Made by a program: the position numbers and the translations under genes. Source: Helopsaltes ochotensis (lineage: Eukaryota > Chordata > Aves > Passeriformes > Locustellidae). Taken from it: DNA of 64,000 nucleotides. The notes under the pieces were generated by a model, which was not told where the DNA came from, did not search any database, and was given only the letters and a program-made list of their open reading frames with translations. The stretch covers positions 160,021 through 224,020 of the forward strand of contig VXBM01000220.1 in NCBI GenBank assembly GCA_013400155.1, given 5' to 3'. The stretch's first letter is position 1, and each line of letters begins with the position of its first letter. Below are positions 40,804 through 49,700 of the stretch, piece after piece.

Positions 40804-43800
40804 TATTAATTTACTTCTAAAATTTTTGCAGAGTATTAGACTTTAAACTGGCTAACCATCCAAAAGAAAAAGTATTACTTTTCACATTCCAGAAAGTTCA
40901 CCAGAGTATCACTTAAAATATTATGCTACCTTGGTTGAGGGGAGGAAGTGAAAAGCCTCATCTTGAAATCTGACTGCACTAAGATTTAAGAATAATTTGA
41001 ATATACTGGTTTGACTAATTAGCAAAATACACCAACGCAACAGTAACAACAAAAAAATCCAAGTTGTGAATTCTCAACTGGATATAATACATTTCAAGCT
41101 ATATTCTCAGGTGTACATTCTTTAGTTTGCTTAGCTACAACTGGACCTTACTTTCTCTAGACAGGATGAATTTGAGCTTGAAAACACATTGCAACATATT
41201 TTCCAAAAAATACATCTTGGTATTTCAGGTTTTGGACTAAATGGGTTTTGATACAAACAGCTGGCTCGGTGAGGCTGACACATAGCAAGTAACTGAAATT
41301 TAGGGTCAACTATTACTTGTTGGCAGTTCTTACAGTTTCTGTCAAATTTAAACCTACCCACAGGGAGTGTATCACCCAGTGTGAGGAAAAAGTGGATAGT
41401 GTGAAGGACAGCAGAAACAGTGTATCCATGAAGAGATTTATTAGTTCCTATAGAATGTCTACATGCCGCACTGTGTGTGTACACACATACAGACCGGACT
41501 TGTGCCCAGTCAGAATGACATGCAAGGAATATGGAAATGGTCACCGTCTGCTATCAGAGGATTACTGAATACTCCCACTTTATCTAGGAAGTTGTCATTG
41601 GGAGAATGTGGGTGTGCTTCAAGGGACATGGTAGGATCTAGTGTGTATTGAAAAAGTAGAAGTTAAGCATATATTTATGAACTTCAGTGGCAATTTATTT
41701 TCCACTGTGACGACACTTGTTTAGGATAAAGTTAGTAACTGGGCCAGTGGAATCAGGAACTCAATTTTGGACAGGTCATGCTTTGGAGAATAATACAAGT
41801 TCAAAGGCAAAATGTGTTATTACAACTTATTTGCAGGAAGGATGGAAGTGAGAAACATTAGCAAACTGATAACCAAGATGAGACTTCACATATGAAATAG
41901 AAAATTGTAGAGTGTATCTTCACCCATTAATGCAGCTCCCTCCTCACCACCACATCAAAAAGAAAACAAAGGAAATCCTATTAACGTGGAAAAAGAAAGA
42001 ATGAGCGAAGACACAAGAAATTTTGCACATTTTCTCTTAGCTTGAGAAGACACTAAAAGAAAACTATTGATTGACGAAGTTATCTGTATTGTTATGGGTT
42101 TCAGTAGCTAAAATGAAAGGAATGGAAAGGTAACAGAAGAGTGTGAAGTGGTGCCTGATGGAGAAATGCTGAAGCCTAGAAGTGCTTACAGCTAAGTTAG
42201 CATGTTCAGGCCCATGATATCAAGATGTCATTAGGCTGCAAGCTTATCTGAACACAGAATAAATCAGATGCAAATCATTTCATGTCCAATTGCAAAGTAT
42301 TAAGCTTTGATTCACTTACCTCCCATAATTTTGGATTGGCAGTTGATAAATTCTGGCTTCTTGTCTGTAAGGTATCGCTGACAAGTGTGATGTAGAACTT
42401 GAAAGAATGTGCATTTTTCTGAAGCTGTGTTTGCTACCCATTGGTCAAATGCATTTTCAAATATTAAATCAAATTCTGGGGAATCCTAGAAAAACAAAAC
42501 GACTTGCTTTATTCCAGTTTTAAAAATGATTTGGAGAAAGGTATTTTTTTAAATGTACTGTGTTGCAAAAAGCAGAAAGGTCATGCAAACTAATGACCAT
42601 CCTAGTGTTACTTCATATTTTTGAATGAAAAAGACCAAACAAAGGTAGAGGGTTTTTTTTCTTACTGTTATTTTTAATGAGGAAAAGTCAGCTATGACAA
42701 AAATATCTGAAAACAAAAATAATTTAGATCAAAACATTAAAAGTCAAATTCTCATAAGAAACCCTTGCTATCTTCAGATATATAATTATTTGTGTCTTCT
42801 ACATTATAAAGTATTTATGCTTCTCAACACAAAATCTATGGTCACTCTATGTTATAGCAGATCTGTCTCTGCTCTCCATGCTCAACCAAACAAATAAGCT
42901 AAGTCCCAAGCAAATAACAAATCCTAGTTATTGTATTTAATGCATTTTCATGAAATGTTGCAAAGGACTCAGATAACATGAGCAAAAAGCCACTCCCAAA
43001 ACAAATGACAGCGCATCTCTATACCAGATTCGGCTGCCAAAATAGAAGGATTTTATGCAAGAAGTCATGCTACATATTTAATATTTGTGATTTGCAGTCT
43101 AATCTAATAAATGTTCTTTTCCAACTGATGACACTGGGAATTCACAGGGAGATGAGTTTGAAACATTTCTAAGCTTAAGAGCTTGGTAGGACTTTCAATC
43201 TGTTACGTACATAGCTGCACAGCAGATGCTGCAAAAGGGCCTACAACTCTTTACCCTCATTTGTCATTTCACTTGTTTTCATAGTTCCTTTACCCACAGA
43301 AAACATAATCCACTCTCTGCATAGGGCAGTGGCCAAGTGCTTCTTTTTTGTACCAAGTCTTAAGGTAGTAACTAGACTTGGTACTAGGCACTTAGCTACT
43401 GCCCAAGACTTGGGTAGTGACAGAATTTGATGCACTATAGTTGAGACATTTAGGTGGCTGATCAGAGCACAACTTTGAAGAAACCAAGGGAGTTAGTCAC
43501 AAAAATATTTTGCTATAAAAGGAGCATTAAATCACTTTGTGAGCACATAGTGTGAGCCACAATTTTAACTTCTAATTATGTTGTTTTAGTACTGGAGAAT
43601 TGTATTCATAAGCCTAACACATATTAGTACAACTTTGTCTTGAGATAGCTCAAGGGGGGCTGTATAGTCCAAAATAAAAGGAATAATTCCACAGTTATTT
43701 AACATAGGATTAATTTGTTTTATTTTAATTTTGGTAATTTTTTTGTTTAAATCAGTGTTTACTTGCTATTTGCAGCTAAAGGACATTACCACATTTTCTA

Positions 43801-44389
43801 GCATAAGATAAAGATTGCCAAAATATCTGAGGAAAGGACTGTCCTAGAAAAAATGCAGGATTCACTTGATTTCACAAACTTGAATTTCAGCAATCTCTTC
43901 TGTACTTACTTCTACCTATTGCTCTATCTCACAGCACAGCTGCATGCTGAAACAGACCCCAAGAGGCTTAAAGCTGAAGCAAACAAGGCTCTTTACTCTT
44001 TACAAAGAAAAGAGAAAGTAGTAAGGAAGTATGGCAAGACAAGGAGAAAAAATCCATATGACTGAGTTTTAGCCTCCTCCCATGTTCCCCATTAAAATTT
44101 ACTTCACATATTCCACTTAATTATTTCTTTTTTGGGAATTTGCAGTTAAATCTGTATCTTTTATTTCCAGATGCCTTTTGAATACAAAGAATGCCTAGTT
44201 CACAAATCAGTTACATAACAGGTCAAATTTCATTTTCTAGAAAACTGTTCAAACTCACCCGATTAGGGTCTATACCATTGACCTGGCGAAGCTGCTCGAG
44301 CATCCACTGCGTTCTCCTGACAAATGATGATGAGCCTTCAAATTGCTTCACCTTCGTAATAGATGCTTGAGCTGGTTTCTTGTTCGTCA
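20139..44389 (-). CDS. STXBP6: STXBP6 (amisyn), last four coding exons, joined span
   Basis: Amisyn is a vertebrate cytosolic and peripheral membrane protein. Its C-terminal R-SNARE-like coiled coil lets it enter syntaxin-1/SNAP-25 complexes in place of VAMP, and its N-terminal PH-like region is related to Sec3 and binds phosphoinositides; it restrains vesicle fusion. Four minus-strand exons (131, 166, 158 and 24 coding nt) join with matching phases and no internal stop. They encode about 159 residues, which fits residues 52-210 of the 210-residue family protein as I remember it. All four internal donors are GT and all four acceptors AG. The introns measure 1,773 bp, 20.8 kb and 1,173 bp. The first 51 codons are missing and should lie past 64000. 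Introns 2 and 4 are rich in CR1 and LTR insertions, whereas I recognised none in the two short introns. Identification is by protein recognition, without a database search. Confidence 0.95.
20163..21335 (-). other. STXBP6: STXBP6 last intron
   Basis: A GT-AG intron of 1,173 bp in phase 0, with its donor at 21334-21335 and acceptor AG at 20163-20164. I recognise no repeat or RNA gene in it. Confidence 0.9.
21336..21493 (-). CDS. STXBP6: STXBP6 coding exon, residues 151-203 (R-SNARE-like coiled coil)
   Basis: The exon is 158 nt. Two bases complete Gly151, then 52 codons run from Asn152 (NSILHSAADSVTSAVQKAS...) to Lys203. It carries nearly all of the C-terminal v-SNARE-like coiled coil. Aligned by eye with synaptobrevin, the arginine in ALNERGERLGRAEEK, about Arg176, sits at the ionic zero layer, as expected of an R-SNARE. 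No transmembrane segment follows, which fits amisyn's inability to act as a fusogenic VAMP. The acceptor is TTGCAG (21494-21499) and the donor GTAAG (21331-21335). The CR1 at 21605 begins only about 110 bp upstream of the acceptor in transcript direction. Confidence 0.95.
21605..22545 (-). mobile_element. CR1 LINE fragment with decayed reverse transcriptase
   Basis: This is the longest CR1 in the window, in the same orientation as STXBP6. The minus-strand frame at 22299-22502 keeps RT motif A as VDVVYLDFSKVLDTIS, with the catalytic Asp. The frame at 22065-22298 keeps motif B as LQGSVLGPILF and motif C as RFADDTK. The frame at 21880-22068 holds the following block (RFTKAKCQVLLLGHSNP). The frames are broken by stops and shifts and the element is cut at both ends, so it is dead. 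It lies in the 20.8-kb intron. Confidence 0.92.
22821..23390 (-). mobile_element. Near-complete solo ERV LTR
   Basis: 570 bp bounded by TGTTGTAGTTTAACCC on the left and AACTAGCACA on the right, so both ends are TG...CA. In minus orientation it has a TATA-like TACATAAAG (23120-23128) just after a CAT-GCTCAGT block, and an ATTAAA-type polyadenylation signal (22941-22946) about 180 bp later. The flanking 5-mers TAGTT (22816-22820) and CAGTT (23391-23395) match at 4 of 5 positions, a likely decayed target-site duplication. It belongs to a common avian LTR family and is sense to STXBP6. Confidence 0.8.
24971..25976 (+). mobile_element. CR1 LINE fragment (first copy)
   Basis: Plus-orientation CR1 3' region. 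An open frame at 25332-25748 includes the conserved C-terminal ORF2 tail: YVQFWAAQHSKDIKLLESVQ, RRTAKIVKDLEKKPYEEWLR and SPGLFSLKEIEGR. It is followed by the CR1 3'UTR (GGAATGGGCTCCCCAGGGCA, TAGGTCCCTTCCAACACAGG). The upstream part is frameshifted. The open frame is a transposon fossil and not a host gene. Confidence 0.88.
25152..26216. repeat. Duplicated block, copy 1 (1,065 bp)
   Basis: This block is repeated almost exactly at 26218-27282, a constant offset of 1,066. It starts GCAGGACTCAAATGTATACT inside the CR1 and ends ATTAGCCCTATC in unique flank, so it covers the CR1 3' part and about 240 bp of non-repeat DNA. I see five substitutions between copies, at 25890, 25942, 25977, 25978 and 26121. 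Confidence 0.97.
26217..26217. other. Single ambiguous base joining the two duplicate copies
   Basis: A lone N sits exactly between the end of copy 1 and the start of copy 2. This is typical of an assembly join and not of a natural breakpoint. Confidence 0.95.
26218..27042 (+). mobile_element. CR1 LINE fragment (second copy, part of the duplication)
   Basis: Same CR1 as 24971-25976 but starting at the duplication edge and therefore lacking its first 180 bp. Its 3' end differs slightly (CCACAATT against CCACTTTT). Confidence 0.88.
26218..27282. repeat. Duplicated block, copy 2 (1,065 bp)
   Basis: Copy 2 of the 25152-26216 block. It contains a plus-strand CR1 part (26218-27042) with the same open frame at 26398-26814, identical in protein to copy 1. 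The first roughly 735 bp look identical and all visible differences lie in the last third. It runs directly into new sequence (AAATATATTTCAGCTC) at 27283. Confidence 0.97.
28912..28966 (+). mobile_element. CR1 LINE 3'-terminal fragment
   Basis: GGATTGGGCTAGATGATCTC, AGAGGTCCCTTGTAACCCTA and ACAATTCTGTGATT are the conserved last 55 bp of avian CR1, in plus orientation, including the terminal ATTCTGTGATT tail. It is heavily 5'-truncated. Confidence 0.88.
29935..30191 (-). mobile_element. Diverged LTR remnant, same family as 22821-23390
   Basis: Shared blocks in the same order as 22821-23390: CTTGGTCAGTTTTAGTCAGC, TGTTTGTGTCCCGTCCCA, GAAGGTCTTGATGCTG, ACCAACACAGTTTTGGTC, ATAAATCTAAGATACA and TTTTATGAAGAAAAATAAGC. 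The part between the GCTGCACAGG and ATAAATC blocks is rebuilt into the inverted repeat at 30062-30114. Confidence 0.65.
30062..30114. repeat. Three-arm alternating inverted repeat
   Basis: Arm 1 (30062-30074, ACACAGTTTTAGG) is perfectly complementary to 30079-30091 across a TGAG loop. The overlapping arm 30082-30094 (AAAACTGTGTTGG) is perfectly complementary to 30102-30114 across a 7-nt loop. Two 13-bp hairpins are therefore mutually exclusive because they share the middle arm. Confidence 0.9.
34538..34627. other. Assembly gap (90 N)
   Basis: A run of unknown bases between AAATTATTA and an A-run. Any protein drawn across it is meaningless. Confidence 0.99.
34628..34689. repeat. Short local direct repeat A, copy 1
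   Basis: It begins in an A-run right at the gap edge and shares TAAATAAAAC-ATCCAAACAA and TTTCTTATGTCAATATGG with 35663-35724. By eye about 54 of 62 positions match. The repeat class is not recognised. Confidence 0.75.
35663..35724. repeat. Short local direct repeat A, copy 2
   Basis: Same strand as the copy at 34628 and about 1,035 bp away. The flanks differ after TCAATATGG. Confidence 0.75.
36630..36703. repeat. Short local direct repeat B, copy 1
   Basis: Shares GGCTGCTTTT-TTCCTTCT, AGAAACAGAAAAGCAATTCT and CATTTCTAA-AGTTCTG with 37779-37851. The family is not recognised. Confidence 0.75.
37779..37851. repeat. Short local direct repeat B, copy 2
   Basis: Second copy of the 36630 sequence, same strand, about 1,150 bp away and about 85% alike by eye. 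Confidence 0.75.
38266..38297. repeat. A-rich tract
   Basis: About 15 A followed by three GAAAAA-type units. I see no LINE 3' end upstream, so it is probably simple sequence. Confidence 0.85.
39193..39305 (-). mobile_element. CR1 LINE 3'-end fragment
   Basis: CACAGAATCATAAAAATGCA, GGGTTGGAAGGGACCGTAAA, GATGATCTATTTCCAAAACC and CCACTAGATCAGGATGCTCA match the complement of the avian CR1 3' end. The element is truncated. Confidence 0.85.
40379..40426. repeat. GTGTCT/GT microsatellite ending in GA repeat
   Basis: Imperfect TGTGTC units followed by (GA)n. The open frame that overlaps it (VCLCVCVCVRERK) is an artefact of the repeat. Confidence 0.9.
40764..40802. repeat. (AT)n microsatellite
   Basis: About 17-18 uninterrupted AT units after CATGCAT. 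It is likely to be length-polymorphic. Confidence 0.95.
42320..42485 (-). CDS. STXBP6: STXBP6 coding exon, residues 96-151
   Basis: The exon is 166 nt: 55 whole codons from Asp96 to Gly150 plus the first base of the Gly151 codon. It starts DSPEFDLIFENAFDQW, passes through an FFQVLHHTCQRYLTDKKPEF stretch and ends at INCQSKIMG. The acceptor is CTAG at 42486-42489 and the donor is GGTAAGTGA reading down from 42320. It links the PH-like region to the SNARE-like coiled coil, and the cysteine and aromatic pattern is characteristic of amisyn. A 20.8-kb intron loaded with retroelements separates it from the next exon. Apart from conservative changes I see no disruption. Confidence 0.94.
42486..44258 (-). 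other. STXBP6: STXBP6 short intron between residues 95 and 96
   Basis: A phase-0 GT-AG intron of 1,773 bp. It is AT-rich with no recognised transposon. Its one notable feature is the 81-nt fold-back at 43324-43404. Confidence 0.88.
43324..43404. repeat. 81-nt fold-back (imperfect hairpin) in STXBP6 intron
   Basis: Outer stem GGGCAGT/ACTGCCC, then GGC/GCT with one G-T pair, then AAGTGC/GCACTT. A 9-by-3 internal loop follows, then a perfect 11-bp stem GTACCAAGTCT/AGACTTGGTAC with a 14-nt loop. The stem is long and ordered but has an asymmetric interior loop. It could be a palindromic transposon remnant, a template-switch product or a small-RNA precursor. The sequence alone cannot decide. Confidence 0.85.
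44259..44389 (-). CDS. STXBP6: STXBP6 coding exon, residues 52-95 (PH-like region)
   Basis: The exon is 131 nt long. Its first two bases finish the split Val52 codon and the remaining 43 codons run from Thr53 (TNKKPAQASITKVKQ...) to Arg95. The acceptor AG is at 44390-44391 behind a T-rich tract, and the donor GT is at 44257-44258, giving a phase-0 exit. The open frame continues beyond the exon on both sides by chance, and those extensions are intronic. The segment holds the FVRR and WMLEQLRQVNGIDPN block typical of amisyn, the later part of its PH-like lipid-binding region. Residue 95 is Arg, where I recall Gly in mammals; both come from a G-rich codon at the exon edge. The next exon begins only 1.8 kb away at 42485. 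Confidence 0.93.
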
Positions 44390-44664
44390 CTGAACATACA
44401 GAAAAACATAACTGAAATGGGCTTTGTGATTCAGGAACATGCTGTTTACTTAACTTACCAGTAGCTGTTTTGCTGGTGTATATTCTACAGTGTCCAACAA
44501 AGCAAATACATGTCACTGATTCTGACAGAGGAAGGAATTCTCTTTCCAGGATAATGCACTGAAAAGCACATTCCTTACTGTCAGAAGGGTGGTATGATGC
44601 CAAACAAGCTGTGTACTACTCAAAATTGGATATATTTCAGCCATTATCAACCTAAGTTGATAAC

Positions 44665-44855
44665 CTCTCTTTCAATGTGAAACCATTTCCCTTTGTCCTA
44701 TCACTACATGGTCTTGAAAAAGTTCCTCTCCAGACTTCTTGTAGGCTCTCAGGTACTGGAAAGCTTCAATTAGGGCATGCCAAAGTATTCTCTTCTTCAG
44801 GCTGAACAAAGCCAAGTCTCTCAGACATTCCTTATAGGAGAGGTACACCATCAAT
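44665..44855 (-). mobile_element. CR1 LINE fragment
   Basis: The plus strand complements the CR1 3' coding tail. The minus frame at 44672-44854 gives SYKECLRDLALFSLKKRILW, HALIEAFQYLRAYKKSGEEL and FQDHVVIGQRE, the same region as the CR1 at 2444-2818. It lies about 275 bp before the exon acceptor at 44390 in transcript direction. Confidence 0.88.
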
Positions 44856-46111
44856 TACCTCACTGTTCTCTTTTCCCCATACTAATTTCCTTAAGTTTCG
44901 CATATTCAGTTCTGAATATTAATAATTTATTTCTCATCTTCTCAATTTAGGAAATAGAGAAGGAAAAAACCCCAACCATATGACCATGTAAGTATATGCA
45001 CCTTATTAAAAAAATCTGTTACTTTAGACTGAATTTCATATTGCTGATTCAAACAAAACATTTTTCCAGACTTTTCAAAACATGGCCCATGTAGGTCATG
45101 CTTGTGTAACACCACCAACATTTGTGGCATTTGATTACCAGTCAAGAGACATAGGTATATGCACTTACTACACTGTAAATCCATCAATCCATGCATTAGA
45201 CAATGGTCTGTGAAAAACACAGGTGTAAGAATTAAGGAACTAAAGTTTGCTTGACACCTCCCCTTCCAAATATTATGTACCACAAACAACAACCATGAAT
45301 AAGAATGGTATTACTCATTATAAACAAAATGTATGTTAAAAACCACAAAGAAGAAGACTACTCTGATTTTGGAAAATAACAAAAAGGCAATACAATGCTC
45401 AAATTAGCATACCATTAAGTCAGAATCGGGTTTTCAAAGAGTACTTAATAAGGCTAACTTTTCAATGGCAGGAAAACTGACTTCCTGCATTAGATGTTTT
45501 CTCTAAACAAATATTCTTTTAATCAGTATAACTTGATGGAAGTTCTATAAGCAGCATTAGACATTTTCTGCAGTCAAGTGTGTATTTTATTTACATGTTA
45601 CTTATCTGTTGCTGTATGTTAAGTCACTCCCAAACACATTTCTACTTTCTGTGAAGAAATAATTTGTATAATCATTGTATTGCATAATCTACTAAAGCTG
45701 ATGTGTCATCTATTTTTTTCCTACTTAAACTCTTTCCAAAAATAATTTTACCCATATGGTCCGCCAAATAAGAGTATTATTGGAAAACTCACTTTTCTCT
45801 GCTTTTAGATGCTGGCAGTTAAAGAAAGCTTCTAAAATAATCAAAACTTTAACAGCAAGATTGCTTATTTTTATGCCCCCCATTTGCCCAAATAACCAGG
45901 AAAAGTACGAGGTTTCCCACTATGAAATTGCATACTGCATGCACTTCTGCACCCAGGGACACAGTTAAACAGTAAGTAAACACTGATGCAGTACCTCATA
46001 ATTCCATGAAGTTAAAAAGTTGATTCTTAGGATGAAAATTTTAAAACACACAGATCAGTGTCTTGATGTTAAATGTACTTTGGAATAGATTAGCAAAAGC
46101 AGATTAATATG

Positions 46112-46724
46112 TGTTATATATAATATGGAATAATTTGTGTTTTATTTTGACTAGTTGATGTATTATTCGAATAAATTGTGTTTTTATTGAAATAAAATGG
46201 TAAAATCACTCGCAGCTGAGACAGCAGATGCCGCCCCTTTCCTGAAACTCGGGAAGAGGGTCGTTTGCAACTGAATGAAGGGAGGCACTGAAAATAGAAT
46301 AGACCATCTAGGGAGATGAGCCAGCCAAAGACCCAGTGATCGACACCCGACCCGATATGCATGTAATCTGAGTTGTAAAGGGTGTGCATCCCTTTACATG
46401 ATTCCAAGAAAATGAACCAAGCACCCACTTCTTCCCGATGCTCAACAAAATAATAGCAGAGACATGAATATGTGAAGAAGCCGAACAAGACAAAGAGATA
46501 CGAAACAACTCGCTGCCCAGCCGAAGAAATGTATAAAAACGGACACCCAAAAGACTGCGGTGGTGAACCGTAGGGGGCTCTGTGCCATTGACATTGAGTC
46601 TGTGGTTCACCCAGTATTGATCGCCAGGCTCGATGCTGACTTTGTTTGTGGCTTTTCTAAATTGTTGATATTTCAATTTCCCAATAAATCCTTTTATAAA
46701 TTTATTGGCGATTCATTTATAACA
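46112..46724 (+). mobile_element. Solo ERV LTR with terminal inverted repeat and target-site duplication
   Basis: 613 bp from TGTTATATATAATATGG to CATTTATAACA. The ends form a 7-bp inverted repeat (TGTTATA/TATAACA). The flanks are ATATG (46107-46111) and ATACG (46725-46729), a 5-bp duplication with one C/T difference. A TATA box GTATAAAAAC lies at 46531-46540 and AATAAA at 46683-46688, which sets plus orientation, antisense to STXBP6. No internal retroviral sequence adjoins. It looks unrelated to the 22821 and 894 families. Confidence 0.85.
46531..46540 (+). promoter_or_regulatory. LTR TATA box
   Basis: GTATAAAAAC lies about 150 bp before the AATAAA at 46683, the usual U3/R spacing for an LTR core promoter. 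Activity is unknown. Confidence 0.6.
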
Positions 46725-49700
46725 ATACGAAAAGCTCTTTTCAATATGTCAGATTTAGATGTTTTCAGTTCTGTGTGTGTCTGTGGAAGTCCAAACACCC
46801 TTTTGAGAACTAAACTTGATAAACAGAAAATACATTCCAAGGAAATTTTAGGAGGGGAAAAAACCAAAAGAGATACAAGCATTTCACATGGCAGATAATT
46901 GTTTTTAAAAAGCTGCCTTGGAATAGAAAGCACAGCTGGACTTAGTATATTGATCAGCCTATTGACAAGAATGCAGTAAACAGATTACCAGAAATCTCAT
47001 TCACAGTGGAAGCACTGAGAACCAAACTGGTGCATGGTGAATGAAGTACGTGATTTAGAATCTTATATCAAATGGTACAGAACACAGAAGATCAATGTAC
47101 TATCAGAAAGGTAGCAGCTAAATTAGACCAGAATGACTACTGAAATGCAAAGACTGCTATTACTAAGAGGTGAGATTAGTATTAAAGACTCAGTGCTTGC
47201 TCCATGGCCCATGCATCCAAACAGTAACAATCCCAATAAAGCAGGGGTGTCAGGAAACCTATCTATACCTACAGGGTATAAACAGGTTCCATTTCTACTT
47301 CAAATCTACACAGCACTGAGTGGGAAACAAACTCAAAAAGCTGTACAAGTTGATGTGCCTGTCTTCTCTAAATTCACTCTTTGTATGTATTCATGTCTTT
47401 TCTATCAACTCCAGTGATCACTTTAAAACACTTTACAGCATTCTACTAGACCAAATTTCACACATCTTCTACAAAGCAGTACTAATTGAAGGCTATTTAA
47501 GTAGCTCAACTACTATGAGTAGTCAAGCTATTAAGTGGCTCAACTTTTATGGACACTTAAAAGTCCTCTTTCCATGCAAAATGGGCAATGATCTAATGCT
47601 AAATGAGCTATGTATTAAAAAGCAAAAACTGCGCATACTATATGTAAGACACATATATAATTAACACTAGCAGCTCTGCAAAACAAAGGGTCTGAAACTA
47701 GGAAGCACAGGACAGATTGTGTGATCAAACACTTGCTTTTCCCCCTCAGAGTCTCAAGGACAACCAATCACGAAATTTATAGCCTTAAACTTTAATACAA
47801 CAAACTTCTTATTGTTCTGAAGGCCTCTACACAACATACAGTCAAGTGCTCTTGAAAACAAAGGGCATTAGATCTTTCAAGGTGAGAACATCAAATTTTA
47901 CAGGTGATATTAAAACACTGAATGTCTAATCTCAGTATCTCCAGAAACTGGTTTGTTTGACATATCCAAAATCTACTTCTCCAAACTTCTCTATATAGCA
48001 CTTTTAATAATCAATGAACAGCAGCTCTATCGTCATTTGGAGCCATTAGTGCTCTGTACTGCGGTAAAAGATTCACGTTACATTTCCAAACTTCATCACC
48101 TCCCAAAAATGCCTATTAGTGATGAACTATAAAAGCATCGTGATTAGATGATTGTTTCTGTATCATCCACCACATAACTCTGGGAGAGGCCAAGAGGGCT
48201 ACTTTTCTATGGAGGAAACTACAAGGGTCTTGGGTATGTCACCTTAGGCAGAAAATCAGTCTTAAACTAAATGATGCAATCCTTTTGGGAAAACAGCAGT
48301 TCCTGCTTTACATCTCACACTCATGATTACTTTGCACAGCCAAACAGATCTAGTTATATTTCAGTTTTTGTGTCTTAGAATTTTAGGAAACAGTTAGCGT
48401 TTCTATAGCATTCAAAAAACCAGTTACTCACGAACCCACCAAACACAGCTTAAAACCATCAGTTAGTCCATGACAGCTTGACAGTAATATGGCAGTCACT
48501 GTAACTCCGAGAAACCCTTTGGCAGCTGGGAAAACCATCCTCACTAGCTGCTCATTATGTTGCTTAAAAACTAAAGCACTTCACCAGCCACTGAGTGGGA
48601 GTTATCTTGCAACCATGTAAAAGTATTTTCTAAAAAAATGGAAAAATGTGGAAGCAATTACATACACCTAGACACATTCCCTCTCTGACAAATCATTTAG
48701 GTATTTTTGCTAAGGTCTTACATAATCATTATCTATCTTAATAAAAGCCAATATTTAACTTATGCTTCAGTTTTAATTTTTTTTTTTGCTTGTTTGCTTT
48801 GCCTTTTTGTGAAAAACTGTAACACTATGCCTTCAAAATAAAATCTGTAGCAGTGTGGACAAAATACATTTATTTGGAACCCATCAATAAATGGTAGGTT
48901 CATACAGCATTTCTGTATGTTATAGATGGAAACAAGATTTCTTCTTCTTAAGCAACATACAGTTAGCAGTGAAGTAAGAAAATGTGTGAGAAATGAGCTA
49001 CAGCAATTTATAATAGGAGACATTGTGAGGTTTGGTGACTTTTTTGTATCTTTGTCCAGCTGCTGCTCAATTCTGCAATGCTGGGCTTTTTGATTCAGAG
49101 GACAAAGCACAAGTAACTTGTAGAAATGCCCAAGAAGTTTGAAAAAGAAATATTTCTAGTGTTTTCCTTCAAATGACAAGGCAAAAAGGCTCAAAGAAAA
49201 GACATTAAGATACCTATGAAGACTGGCCCCCATTTGCTACTCTCACCTATGTAACTCCTATGCAAAAGGCAAGAAAAGATGATCTATCTCTATTCCGATA
49301 ACATAAGAAGCTCCTCCTTCTGTCACTAAGACAACCTTACAATTGTTTTGCCCCCATTTCAAAATCTTACCCTCCCTGGTTCTTCCCAAAGCAAGGAAAT
49401 GAAGACCAGGCAGGGGAATGGACACTAAATAATGCATGCCCTTAACCCTTCTGATAGTAGAAGTTTGTATTACTCTATTGTGCAAGGCTACAAGGCAGTT
49501 CAGCTACTACCGTTCAGGTCACATGGTTCCCAAAGTATGGTCCTGGCAAGTAACTTCCGGATTTTCTTCCAATAACTTTCCAACGATCAGAAAATTGAAG
49601 CTGAGAATTAGGATGGACCAAACAGGTGCATTCTAAGTCATTTAAGTAGAGAAGAGTAAGACCCAGATACATGAAACTTTCTTAGTATACCATGTGAATT

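Larger units (their letters stand above)
21494..42319 (-). other. STXBP6: STXBP6 large intron between residue-151 exons
   Basis: A 20.8-kb phase-1 intron with donor GGTAAGTGA at 42311-42319 and acceptor TTGCAG at 21494-21499. It contains CR1 fragments at 21605, 24971, 26218, 28912 and 39193, LTRs at 22821 and 29935, two short unclassified repeat pairs, simple repeats, an N gap and a single-N join. The remaining stretches of more than 300 bp (about 23400-24960, 27290-28910, 28970-29930, 30200-34530, 35730-36620 and 37860-42300) show only AT-rich sequence with nothing I recognise. Confidence 0.85.

Noticed and set aside
44223..44603. 126-codon ORF taken as a whole gene
   Set aside because: Only 44259-44389 is exon. 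The flanking codons continue past a clear acceptor and donor into the introns.
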